Positions 18,420 through 26,677 of a stretch of DNA of 64,000 nt are shown here, in pieces. The notes under the pieces are model-generated. The model saw only the letters and a program-made list of their open reading frames with translations. It had not been told where the DNA came from and searched no databases. The DNA is taken from positions 1-64,000 of the forward strand of contig CAMBXL010000009.1 in NCBI GenBank assembly GCA_945871905.1, given 5' to 3'. The position numbers and the translations under genes were made by a program. Position 1 is the stretch's first letter; each line of letters begins with the position of its first letter. Origin of the DNA: Chitinophaga pinensis (GTDB lineage Bacteria > Bacteroidota > Bacteroidia > NS11-12g > UBA955).

Positions 18420-19304
18420 TTATTTAGCATAGCTTACTTTGACGTTCAAATCATTGCTAACGCCAAGTTTCATTGCCACTGTTTTGCTCATTTTCAAAAC
18501 TGCGCCATCAATGGGTGCACAATTACCTATAACACGAGCGAATACTGCATTATTGTTAGTTAGATTTGTAATCATTACTATCGTTCCAACCTTGGCAGAA
18601 GGATGTAAAATAAAGCTTCTTTCTTGATAAAGTTCCCCTTCCGAAGAAATTACGGCTTTGCCATTTTCGGTTACTTCATCACCTTCTGTAGTGGTATATT
18701 TATTTTGGATTGCTTCTGCGTTTAATGTTTGTTCAATCTCAGTTCTTGGTACAACTGCCACTTCAACTTCGTTATCTTCAGGCACAACCGCTTTTGGCTT
18801 CTCTTTACCATTAGGATTAGCTTTATCAGCTATTACTTCGGGTGTTACAACATTTGATTTGCTAACTTTAAGTAGTTGTCCCAATTGAATATTATCGGAA
18901 GATAAATTATTAATTTGCTTAATTTCTTGTAATGTCAAGTTATACTGCTTAGCGATTGAAGAAAGTGTATTGCCTTTTACCACTTTATGGGTTTTGGCTG
19001 TTTCAGCAACTGTATTTGTTTTAGATGCAGTTTGGGTATTTACTGCCATTCCTTTTACTCTTGGAATCAACAATACTTGATCTATTTTAATTCCTTTTTC
19101 AGAACCAGGATTGGCTTCAAATATAGCATTTGAAGGCACGCCATATTTTTTACTGATGCTATAAACACCTTCCCCCTTGGTAATTTTGTGCATGACAAAG
19201 CGATTGCCATTTACCATTTTGTTACCAATTGAGTCTTGAGATTTAGAATATCCGTTGATACTAAAAAACATTACAATTACTAAAGAAGCTACTATTTTCA
19301 TCAT
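18420..19304 (-). CDS. LysM protein with C-terminal RlpA-like double-psi barrel
   Basis: 294 residues. Signal peptide (KIVASLVIVMFFSINGYS). Two LysM domains follow: HKITKGEGVYSISKKYGVPSNAI (~38-80) and HKVVKGNTLSSIAKQYNLTLQEI (~105-148); both bind peptidoglycan glycan strands. After an acidic linker, residues ~215-294 (GELYQERSFILHPSAKVGTIVMITNLTN...GNCAPIDGAVLKMS) resemble the double-psi beta-barrel of RlpA. The catalytic Asp of RlpA lytic transglycosylases is not clearly present, so it may bind rather than cleave. Likely periplasmic and linked to cell-wall maintenance. Two adjacent ATGs make the start ambiguous by one codon. Confidence 0.8.
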   Translation of the reverse strand: MMKIVASLVIVMFFSINGYSKSQDSIGNKMVNGNRFVMHKITKGEGVYSISKKYGVPSNAIFEANPGSEKGIKIDQVLLIPRVKGMAVNTQTASKTNTVAETAKTHKVVKGNTLSSIAKQYNLTLQEIKQINNLSSDNIQLGQLLKVSKSNVVTPEVIADKANPNGKEKPKAVVPEDNEVEVAVVPRTEIEQTLNAEAIQNKYTTTEGDEVTENGKAVISSEGELYQERSFILHPSAKVGTIVMITNLTNNNAVFARVIGNCAPIDGAVLKMSKTVAMKLGVSNDLNVKVSYAK

Positions 19305-19384
19305 TCTACAAAGTAAATTATTAAATGTTAATGTAAAGATTTTTTGGAGTATTTATTGTCAACAAGTGACGAATTTAAAATACA

Positions 19385-20737
19385 CTATTCAATTAGTGAT
19401 TGTTTTTTAACCTCTTCCAATAAATTATCTAAGTCTGAACTTATATTTTTTATGGTGATAAAATTCCCTTTACCATTCAATGCCAATTGCTTTAGAAAAT
19501 AAAGAGACTTTTCGTCCCTCCCAAAACCTATAGCCGACAATTTAATGCCCTCTTTTTGAAAGTTTCGTTTGGCCAATTTCACCAAATCTTGATTGCTTAA
19601 ATTTCCTCCATTAAACATCCCGTCTGTTGCTATTAATATTTGATTATTTGCCCCGTTTATAAAATACTTGCGACCCAATTCATACGAGGTTAACAAACCA
19701 TCAGTACCATAACTTCCCCCTTTGGCACTTAAAGTATCTATTGTACTTATAATCAAACTCTTATTAGTCCCACTTACAAACTCAAAAACCACTTTAGAAC
19801 GACCTGCATAAGTAACCAAACTGACATAATCAGTTGGCCTTAGCTGTGCGACCAATTTATTAATCGACAACTTCAAATAATTGAGCTTATTACTGTCTTT
19901 CATACTTCCACTGATATCAATTAAGAAAATAAGGTGATTGGGTTTGTATTGTGCAATATTTAAACCATGTCCATTAGTTTCATTCCTTGCTATACTTGTA
20001 TTTCGATTAACAATTGTATCCAAAACCGTATTATCTATATTAACAATTGTTTCATAATTAGCAGGCAATTCTTCGGAAATTGGCTTTAAATAAACAACGA
20101 CACGATTGTTAGAAAGAGAATAATCAAAGAAGAGTTCTTTTGGGTAATAACCTTTACTTTCAACAAATAGAGTACGTTTTCCGTAATTGGCTTTACAATT
20201 AAATGCCTTAATTTTTGAATTATACTGACACAAGAGCGGTATTTCATTGATCAAAATATCGGCTTCACTGATTTCTTTATTAGTCAAACTGTCTTTAACG
20301 ACAATAAGTAAAGGCACATTATGCATTTTTAATGGGGCCACTCCTTCCATTGAAGGACATTTTACAATAGCATAGGGATGAAAAGAGAGAATATTCCCCG
20401 ACAATTCAAACTGTAGAGGTGTATTTGAGTTACTAAAGTAAAGAGGAATTGTTTCTTTAAATTTTCCTTTTTTTTCGGTGTAATAAACAATGCCAATTTT
20501 CATTGTCTCCCCGGGAGCAATGGATTTACTAGAAACTAAAATTAAATAATACTCAGAATGGTGGGTTGGGAGAAGATAAGAAACCTTGTTATCGGTATTG
20601 GTAACTTCAAAAAAAGCAGTATCGTTATTAAACTGACTGATTGATCCAAAATCAAAATAGAGTTTGTTTGGTTTTAGCTGCGCATAGAGATTAAGGCTAG
20701 CAAAAAAAAGAACAAATAAGATAGATTTTTGCATCAT
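19385..20737 (-). CDS. Secreted vWA-domain protein with N-terminal DUF1573/Hydin-like domain
   Basis: 450 residues. Signal peptide (KSILFVLFFASLNLYAQ). Residues ~20-120 (LYFDFGSISQFNNDTAFFEVTN... then SKSIAPGETMKIGIVY) resemble the DUF1573/ASPM-SPD2-Hydin immunoglobulin-like fold. Residues ~265-440 form a von Willebrand A domain with the MIDAS motif DISGSMKDSNK and downstream Thr and Asp positions (YGTDGLL, ATDGMFNGG). vWA domains bind ligands through a divalent metal. No sorting domain is visible. Probably envelope-associated; partner unknown. Confidence 0.8.
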   Translation of the reverse strand: MMQKSILFVLFFASLNLYAQLKPNKLYFDFGSISQFNNDTAFFEVTNTDNKVSYLLPTHHSEYYLILVSSKSIAPGETMKIGIVYYTEKKGKFKETIPLYFSNSNTPLQFELSGNILSFHPYAIVKCPSMEGVAPLKMHNVPLLIVVKDSLTNKEISEADILINEIPLLCQYNSKIKAFNCKANYGKRTLFVESKGYYPKELFFDYSLSNNRVVVYLKPISEELPANYETIVNIDNTVLDTIVNRNTSIARNETNGHGLNIAQYKPNHLIFLIDISGSMKDSNKLNYLKLSINKLVAQLRPTDYVSLVTYAGRSKVVFEFVSGTNKSLIISTIDTLSAKGGSYGTDGLLTSYELGRKYFINGANNQILIATDGMFNGGNLSNQDLVKLAKRNFQKEGIKLSAIGFGRDEKSLYFLKQLALNGKGNFITIKNISSDLDNLLEEVKKQSLIE

Positions 20738-20782
20738 AGATAATGATACAACGAAAAGTATACCAAAGAATTGTAGAAACGA

Positions 20783-21106
20783 TTACTGTTTTAGTAATTG
20801 TATTTTCTCAGGGCTTAAAGTACCGTATTTCCCGAAGAAATAAAGAATTACAGCAGCTACAACAACAGATATAATGAAACCAATCCATGAAATCAATAAA
20901 CCATTCTTGTGATTTTTGACAGCGTCTTGGTTATAATTATTGGGGAACTGTTTCAGGATTTGTTTATCTTTGTCTACCAAATAAACAGAGATGACGCCAA
21001 AGACAAAACCTACTAATAGCGGTGACAAGACAATTGAAATGATTCCAGTAATCAGCTTTGTATTACCAAAAGGCAATCTATCGTTTTGAAGAGAGTTATT
21101 TTCCAT
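20783..21106 (-). CDS. Small two-helix membrane protein of unknown function
   Basis: 107 residues. Two transmembrane segments, LITGIISIVLSPLLVGFVFGVISVYLV (~18-44) and NGLLISWIGFIISVVVAAVILYFF (~68-91), are separated by a polar loop. No catalytic motif. Similar short bi-helical proteins are common in Bacteroidota and are sometimes named CCC motility proteins, but this one could not be placed. It has its own promoter and diverges from the J-domain gene. Confidence 0.65.
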   Translation of the reverse strand: MENNSLQNDRLPFGNTKLITGIISIVLSPLLVGFVFGVISVYLVDKDKQILKQFPNNYNQDAVKNHKNGLLISWIGFIISVVVAAVILYFFGKYGTLSPEKIQLLKQ

Positions 21107-21126
21107 TTTTTTAAGACAATAAAATG

Positions 21127-21134
21127 CAAAAATA
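21127..21134 (-). promoter_or_regulatory. -7 promoter element for the small membrane protein
   Basis: TATTTTTG (exact TAnnTTTG, followed by CA), 21 bases before the ATG at 21106. Confidence 0.55.
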
Positions 21135-21173
21135 GGAGTTTATTTTCAATCGGCAAGTTAAATTTAAATTAAG

Positions 21174-22022
21174 ATGAGTGTTCAGCATAACTTTTATCAA
21201 CTAATGGAACTTGATTGGTATTGTGATATAAAAGTTATCCGTAAAAAATACAAAGAACTTGCAAAAAAATACCACCCCGACAAATTCCCTGATGACAAGA
21301 ATGCTGAAGAGTACTTTAAAATAATAACACAAGGGTATCATCTATTATCAAAACCAAGTGACAAAAAGGAATATGATACAATTTTATATCAATATTATTC
21401 AAAAAAACAGTCAACTCAAAAGGATGGCGCTTATTTGATTGAAAAGATAAAACAAAACAAAGCAGCTAAGATTAATGCGATTATTAGAAACTATCAAAAG
21501 TGGGAAAATGAATTATCTCACAAAAAAAGAGTTTTCTTGTCAATTTTAATTTTCATTTCTAGTTTTTTTCTTGCCTACCACAATTGGTATGTCAACTACC
21601 TAAGTATGGATAATTTATATATCATTATAGCTTATCTAATTTTTGGATTAAGTTGTTATATGATAGCAAACATACACTACAAAAGAAGGCAATATCAAAT
21701 GGCTTGTTTGGGTGAATTGAAGGCAGACAATCACTCTAGTTCAGTTTTTTTAAAACTATTCCTGATTACGCCGCTCGTATTTTTTATAATAGTTTCCGTA
21801 ACAAAAACCATACATTTAAACTACTTTTCTATTGAAATACCAGTAGAATCTGTGGTTATAGAAAGGGAAGAAATCAACTATATTTATCATTTCAACGATA
21901 AAAAAATATTGAGAAAAACAAGTTTTGATGAGGCTGTTAACTACTCCAATAAAAATAGATTAAGGGCAAAAGTTTCCAGGATAAACCCTAACATCAGCGA
22001 ATTGATTGAAGTCAACCCATAG
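21174..22022 (+). CDS. Membrane-anchored J-domain protein
   Basis: 282 residues. Residues ~5-68 are a J domain with the essential HPD motif (KKYHPDKFPDD). A basic helix is followed by transmembrane segments VFLSILIFISSFFLAYHN (~121-138), IIIAYLIFGLSCYMIA (~150-165) and FLITPLVFFIIVSV (~195-208). There is no Gly/Phe region or zinc finger, so it is not classical DnaJ. It probably recruits an Hsp70 ATPase to the membrane; hscA lies 24 kb away but no link is shown. It converges with the SRPBCC gene, two bases apart. Confidence 0.8.
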   Translation: MSVQHNFYQLMELDWYCDIKVIRKKYKELAKKYHPDKFPDDKNAEEYFKIITQGYHLLSKPSDKKEYDTILYQYYSKKQSTQKDGAYLIEKIKQNKAAKINAIIRNYQKWENELSHKKRVFLSILIFISSFFLAYHNWYVNYLSMDNLYIIIAYLIFGLSCYMIANIHYKRRQYQMACLGELKADNHSSSVFLKLFLITPLVFFIIVSVTKTIHLNYFSIEIPVESVVIEREEINYIYHFNDKKILRKTSFDEAVNYSNKNRLRAKVSRINPNISELIEVNP

Positions 22023-22024
22023 GG

Positions 22025-22495
22025 TTATTTCATTTGTCCGAACAATTCAATCATTTTTTTGAACCTAAAGTCAAAAATAGTAGCCAATTGTTTTTTAACA
22101 AACAGGGCATGTGCGATGTCACCAAGAAATCCAAACGGCAATTTGTAGTGCACTATGTCAGTCATTCTTACGCCACCTTCAATGGGTTCAATAAAATGTT
22201 TGTGATGCCATAATGAGTATGGGCCAAAACGCTGTTCATCAACAAAATAATGATGTTCTTTGACATGGGTTATTTCTGTCACCCAGTTCATTTTGATTCC
22301 CAAAAGTGGGCTAACTTTATAGGCGATAATTAAACCGGTGTACATTACATCAGTTGGGGTATCAACAGTAATATCAAAACCCATAGATGGAGGAGTAATT
22401 TCTTTTAAATTTCTAGGGGAAGATATAAAACTCCAAATTTCCTCGATACTTACTGGTAAATCTTGAACTGTTGTTAACGAATAAAGCCTACTCAT
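22025..22495 (-). CDS. SRPBCC (START-like) family protein
   Basis: 156 residues from the preferred ATG at 22495 (MSRLYSLTTVQDLPVSIEEI). The family's opening, a beta strand then SIEEIWSFISSPRNLKEITPPSMGF, and the later HKHFIEPIEGGVRMTDIVHYKLPFGFLGD, are typical of SRPBCC proteins of unknown ligand found beside cell-envelope or epimerase genes. The ATG lies inside the stem of a strong hairpin (22483-22521). An upstream in-frame ATG at 22510 sits in the other arm. It is 25-50 bases downstream of the DEAD helicase stop, so it may be read from the helicase transcript. Confidence 0.75.
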   Translation of the reverse strand: MSRLYSLTTVQDLPVSIEEIWSFISSPRNLKEITPPSMGFDITVDTPTDVMYTGLIIAYKVSPLLGIKMNWVTEITHVKEHHYFVDEQRFGPYSLWHHKHFIEPIEGGVRMTDIVHYKLPFGFLGDIAHALFVKKQLATIFDFRFKKMIELFGQMK

Positions 22496-22521
22496 GTGAA
22501 TTAAACACATAAGTAGGCTTT
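22483..22521 (-). terminator. Strong hairpin after the DEAD helicase gene, overlapping the SRPBCC start
   Basis: Arms AAAGCCTACTCATGTG and CACATAAGTAGGCTTT pair at 15 of 16 positions around a 7-base AT loop. It begins 25 bases past the helicase stop. Only a short T run follows the stem, so termination is possible but not certain. The SRPBCC start codon is in the stem, so it could instead gate translation. Confidence 0.55.
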
Positions 22522-22545
22522 AAGTTTGAATATTAAGAAACTATT

Positions 22546-24393
22546 TTAGTATCTTTTTTTAGGTCCTCTACTTCTATCTCCGCCTTCTCTTGAATCGCGT
22601 TTTTTTCCGTAGATTCCTCCACTAGCAGGTGCAGGACCATCTGTTCTTCTGTCTCTTCTTTTTGAAGAATCGCCGCCGCCGCTTCTTTCTCTGTTTCCGC
22701 CGTAGCTTCCACCACCGTATCCACCAGAACGACCACCGCCGCCACCGCCGCCAGAGAATCTTCTTCCTCCACCGCCGCCAGAACGACCGCCACCACCACC
22801 TGATCTCTCAGATGAAATTTCGATTCTTATTTCTCTGCCTTTGAATTTTTTACCATTAAATGCTTGAATAAAATCTTGAGCTATTCCATTGTCAACCTCA
22901 AAGAAACTGAAAGAATCTTGTAAGTCAATTTTTCCTAACTGTGCTTTTGTATGACCCGTAGTATCTAACAAGAACTCCAAAAATGCAGCTTTATAGAAAC
23001 CATCTTTTTCACCCAAACTGATAAACAAACGCGTGTAATTACTGTCTGTTCTTCTGTCACGGCTTGAACCATTATTCAAATCACCAGCTTTTTCGTAATA
23101 CTTTAAGAATCTATTAAATTCCATTGCAGCTACTTTTTGAATAATTTCATCTTTAGTCATATCCGCAAACTGTTCAGTAAGGTATGGCATGTATTGTTCA
23201 TAGTCGCCATGGTTTACTTCAGTTGCTTTAATTTTATCAATGAAAGACATGAATTGTTTTTCACAAACTTCGATACCACTTGGGATTAATAATTTTTCGA
23301 AAGGAACTTTCATCATTCTTTCCAAATCATTAATTCTACCCATTTCTCTGCTATGTACTATACTGATACAAACACCAGATTTACCTGCTCTTGCAGTTCT
23401 ACCGCTTCTGTGTGTGTACACTTCAGGCTCATCGGGCAATGCGTAGTTTATAACGTGTGAAATATTATCAACGTCGATACCACGAGCTGCCACGTCGGTA
23501 GCGATAAGTAAACGAATTGTTTTCTCTCTGAATCTACCCATCACCTTGTCGCGTTGTTGCTGACTTAAATCACCGTGAAGGGCATCAATTTCGTATCCTT
23601 CTTTCAGTAATTTTTCAGTAATGTCTTGCGCTTCAGCTTTGGTACGTGTAAATACTATACCATACATCCCTGGATTAAAGTCGATTAATCGTTTTAATAC
23701 CTCATATTTTTGGTTAGATTGACACTGGTAGTAAACGTGTTGAATGTTTTTGGCAGTTGCATTAGATTCTACTTTAACCTCAAATGGGTCAGTCATAAAA
23801 GTTTCTGCAATACGTTTAACCGCTTTAGGCATAGTAGCACTGAACAACCATGCCGCTTGACGACTTGTTGCATGAGACAATATCAAATCGATATCTTCTT
23901 TGAATCCCATGTTCAACATTTCATCAGCTTCATCTAACACGACGTGTGTTACGGCATCCAATTTAAGTGCTTTCCTTTCGATTAAATCAATTAATCTACC
24001 TGGAGTCGCTACTACAATTTGAACACCTTTTTTGATTTGTCTAATTTGTGTTTCGATACTACTGCCACCGTAAACAGCGACATAATTAAAATCTTCAAGA
24101 TACTTTCCGTAATCTTTGAAGTCGTTGGCAATTTGAATGCACAACTCTCTGGTTGGGCAAATTACCAACCCTTGTGTTTGTTTGATGGACGTGTCAACTA
24201 AAGAAAGTAATGGTAGGCCAAATGCTGCCGTTTTTCCAGTACCTGTTTGGGCTAAACCAACAAAATCTTTAGTTCCACTTAATAAAACCGGGATGGCTTG
24301 TTGCTGAATTGGAGTTGGATTGATGTAGCCTAAATCACTAATCGCATCAAACACGGGTTGACTTAAACCCATGTTTTGAAATGTTATTGTCAT
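22546..24393 (-). CDS. DEAD-box RNA helicase with DbpA-like RNA-binding domain and Gly/Arg-rich tail
   Basis: 615 residues. Motif I AQTGTGKT at 48-55, PTREL at 80-84, motif II DEAD at 154-157, SAT, and motif VI HRSGRTARAG place it in the CsdA/DeaD group. Residues ~455-530 match a DbpA-type RNA-binding domain (RLFISLGEKDGFY...IRIEIS). The last ~80 residues are a long RGG/Gly-rich, Ser- and Arg-rich disordered tail, often involved in RNA condensation or cold adaptation. Likely roles are ribosome assembly and RNA unwinding at low temperature. Promoter TACCTTTG lies 11 bases before the ATG. Confidence 0.92.
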   Translation of the reverse strand: MTITFQNMGLSQPVFDAISDLGYINPTPIQQQAIPVLLSGTKDFVGLAQTGTGKTAAFGLPLLSLVDTSIKQTQGLVICPTRELCIQIANDFKDYGKYLEDFNYVAVYGGSSIETQIRQIKKGVQIVVATPGRLIDLIERKALKLDAVTHVVLDEADEMLNMGFKEDIDLILSHATSRQAAWLFSATMPKAVKRIAETFMTDPFEVKVESNATAKNIQHVYYQCQSNQKYEVLKRLIDFNPGMYGIVFTRTKAEAQDITEKLLKEGYEIDALHGDLSQQQRDKVMGRFREKTIRLLIATDVAARGIDVDNISHVINYALPDEPEVYTHRSGRTARAGKSGVCISIVHSREMGRINDLERMMKVPFEKLLIPSGIEVCEKQFMSFIDKIKATEVNHGDYEQYMPYLTEQFADMTKDEIIQKVAAMEFNRFLKYYEKAGDLNNGSSRDRRTDSNYTRLFISLGEKDGFYKAAFLEFLLDTTGHTKAQLGKIDLQDSFSFFEVDNGIAQDFIQAFNGKKFKGREIRIEISSERSGGGGGRSGGGGGRRFSGGGGGGGRSGGYGGGSYGGNRERSGGGDSSKRRDRRTDGPAPASGGIYGKKRDSREGGDRSRGPKKRY

Positions 24394-24403
24394 AAAAGAG
24401 GTG

Positions 24404-24411
24404 CAAAGGTA
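24404..24411 (-). promoter_or_regulatory. -7 promoter element for the DEAD helicase
   Basis: TACCTTTG, exact TAnnTTTG, ends 10 bases before the ATG at 24393; the leader would be about 5 bases. The 24394-24634 gap otherwise shows no gene. Confidence 0.6.
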
Positions 24412-24634
24412 ATGAATTTATTTGTTTTTTTCTACAATAAATAAAAAATCATAGTATATTCGACCTTTATTTTGCATTGACAATTCAACATTTATAATGT
24501 GAATCACTACCTTTGGGAGTTTATTTCTATTTAGTAAAATACCGTAAATCACTCAATAACTTACAGCTATACGAGGAAAAACATGGATTTATAAATTTGA
24601 AAGAATAGCCTTAAATCCTCTAACTAACCACAAA

Positions 24635-25798
24635 TTAATGGTTATAAACGTCTATAATTTGAGAAAGAATTTTACTTTCAACTAATTCCAAATTATCGGG
24701 AATTGCTTGTTTATTTATTTCTACTTCTTTGTCAGCTATTTTATTTAGCAAAAGACCTAATTCAACCTCGTTGTTAACCAAAAACCCATTAACTCCATTT
24801 TGAATCATTTCCTTAATCCCCCCTACTTCGAAACCAATAACAGGCGTTCCGCACATCAATGCTTCTGAGACCGTATTGGGTAAATTATCCTCAATTGAAG
24901 GTATTATAAAATAGTCAACACTGCCATATACTTGAGCGAGTTGATTGGGGTCAGAAACTACACCTAAAAATTGATGACTTATTGGCAAATCAATTGCATT
25001 AGATTCTTTTCCAATAATATACAGTTGAAAAACTTCTTTATGTTTAATATTATGTAATGCTTGAATAAGCAAATAAAACCCTTTTCTTACATCACTTGGA
25101 TTTTCAGCTACAAAAAGTAAATTGATTTTACTTTTATCTATTTTTAAATTAGGAAAATTTTCAACAACATACATATTAAACACTTTACTTGGAATTGGAT
25201 TTCTTACAGTAAATATTTTTCTCCCCTTAAAAACTTCAGAATTATCAGCACAATTCTTCATCCATTCACTAGGGGTTATTATAGTCAAGTCTGTTGAATC
25301 AATCGCTTTTTTCTTTACATCAATAGTCCTTTTTGAGGCAAATTTAAATTCATTATTGTAGCCCGTTTTATAATGTTCTCCTCCCGTAAAAGGATTCATG
25401 TCGTGGAGTGTCCAAACAAATTTTTTCTTAGAATTGTTAAAAACACTATTCCAATCCAAAAACTTAACAACCCAATGTAAATGAATCACTTCGGCCCATA
25501 AAAACAATGGATGTTTACTCATATTAAACAAACTATCAGGACCATTAAAATAAAGACTTGGTTTATAAAATGTAAATCTTCTATTGAACACTACATTTAA
25601 TTTATACCATATTTTGAAAATCAATTTAGAGGAAAATAAATCCTCAAAATAATAAGACTCCTTTACTTGCACCTTACCTGATTTCCACAGAAATAATATT
25701 TTACTTTCAACCCCATTTTGGAGCAAAAGCTCATGAAGTCTTATGGCTGCTATTGCAGCACCTCCTGTGTCAATGGTATTAACGTGAAGAATTTTCAA
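24635..25798 (-). CDS. GT4-family glycosyltransferase (TTG start)
   Basis: 387 residues with GT-B architecture. The N-terminal domain begins KILHVNTIDTGGAAIAAIRLHELL, the family's glycine loop. The C-terminal domain has GRKIFTVRNPIP, LFVAENPSDVRKGFYLLIQAL and the donor-binding EDNLPNTVSEALMCGTPVIGFEVGG (~300-325; E-x7-E motif). It transfers a nucleotide-activated sugar during surface glycan synthesis. The start is TTG overlapping the fkbM stop as TTGA; the Rossmann strand begins immediately, so no shorter start is sensible. Forms a two-gene operon with fkbM. Confidence 0.85.
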   Translation of the reverse strand: MKILHVNTIDTGGAAIAAIRLHELLLQNGVESKILFLWKSGKVQVKESYYFEDLFSSKLIFKIWYKLNVVFNRRFTFYKPSLYFNGPDSLFNMSKHPLFLWAEVIHLHWVVKFLDWNSVFNNSKKKFVWTLHDMNPFTGGEHYKTGYNNEFKFASKRTIDVKKKAIDSTDLTIITPSEWMKNCADNSEVFKGRKIFTVRNPIPSKVFNMYVVENFPNLKIDKSKINLLFVAENPSDVRKGFYLLIQALHNIKHKEVFQLYIIGKESNAIDLPISHQFLGVVSDPNQLAQVYGSVDYFIIPSIEDNLPNTVSEALMCGTPVIGFEVGGIKEMIQNGVNGFLVNNEVELGLLLNKIADKEVEINKQAIPDNLELVESKILSQIIDVYNH

Positions 25799-26601
25799 AT
25801 TTTATATGCAAATATATTTAATTGTAAATCGATATTATTTTTAGCCTTTTTATTCATAAATGGATGGTTTTTAAACACCACATTATCGATATAAAACCTA
25901 AAACCACAGTCTGTTAAAGTTGTAACTATTTTATCAAACGCTTGATCTTGACCATCAAAAGAATGAAATTCAACAAATAGGTTATCAACCTTACTCAATC
26001 CTTCTTTTATGTGAGGAATTACAGAAGTTTCGGCCCCTTCAATATCCATTTTCAAGAAATCTACTTTGTTGAACCCTTTTAAAAACTCATTAAAATCAAT
26101 CGCATCAACTTGATTGGTGGTATCCAATCCTCCTTCTATTCTACCTCCATCTACACCATCTGGCAAAAAACTAATTTTTTCATTTTTTACCCAAACCGCT
26201 TGATTGAAAAGGTTTACATTTTCTAAGTGGTTGTTTTTTATATTCTCATTTAATACATCAAATACATTTTTGTCTGCTTCGAAAGCATAAATTTTTGAGT
26301 TTTTGTATTGTGATTTAAAATTGAGTAGACTAAGTCCGATATTTGACCCGCAATCAATAATTACTGGCCCACTATTCAATGTCTCAAATGTGTAATAACC
26401 TTTAAAGTATATTTCATAAAACTGCCAAACAAAGGATTTAAAATCTAATACTTTCAATTTATTTCCGTTGATATTTATTGAATTAGACTTTCGCTTCAAA
26501 GACAGTCCATACAACATGGTGAGATAAAAAAACTTTCTAAAGTTTTTATCTACTATAAAATAATAAAGGCCTTTTAAATAGATTTGTACAAGGAATTTCA
26601 C
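25795..26601 (-). CDS. FkbM-family SAM-dependent methyltransferase (GTG start)
   Basis: 268 residues. The SAM-binding motif VIIDCGSNIGLSLLNF (~86-101), then IYAFEADKNVFDVLNENI and the FLKMDIEGAETSVI motif (~190-203) identify an FkbM methyltransferase, a group that O-methylates sugars in exopolysaccharides. The start codon is GTG at 26601, only 4 bases after the -7 element. Its product and the GT4 gene it overlaps probably act on the same surface glycan. Diverges from yfhO. Confidence 0.85.
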   Translation of the reverse strand: MKFLVQIYLKGLYYFIVDKNFRKFFYLTMLYGLSLKRKSNSININGNKLKVLDFKSFVWQFYEIYFKGYYTFETLNSGPVIIDCGSNIGLSLLNFKSQYKNSKIYAFEADKNVFDVLNENIKNNHLENVNLFNQAVWVKNEKISFLPDGVDGGRIEGGLDTTNQVDAIDFNEFLKGFNKVDFLKMDIEGAETSVIPHIKEGLSKVDNLFVEFHSFDGQDQAFDKIVTTLTDCGFRFYIDNVVFKNHPFMNKKAKNNIDLQLNIFAYKI

Positions 26602-26605
26602 ATCA

Positions 26606-26613
26606 CAAAAGTA
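26606..26613 (-). promoter_or_regulatory. -7 promoter element for the fkbM-GT4 operon
   Basis: TACTTTTG, exact TAnnTTTG, ends 4 bases before the GTG start; transcription would begin at or next to the start codon, a likely leaderless mRNA. Confidence 0.6.
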
Positions 26614-26677
26614 TTTAATTAAAGTTTTGTAAAAAACATCTTTTTAAATTAGATTTGAAATAACTTACTTTGCAATT

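Noticed and set aside
22533-22799. Alternative frames through the Gly/Arg-rich tail of the DEAD helicase (both strands)
   Set aside because: Low-complexity GGN repeats create open frames in every phase; the RGG frame continues the helicase.
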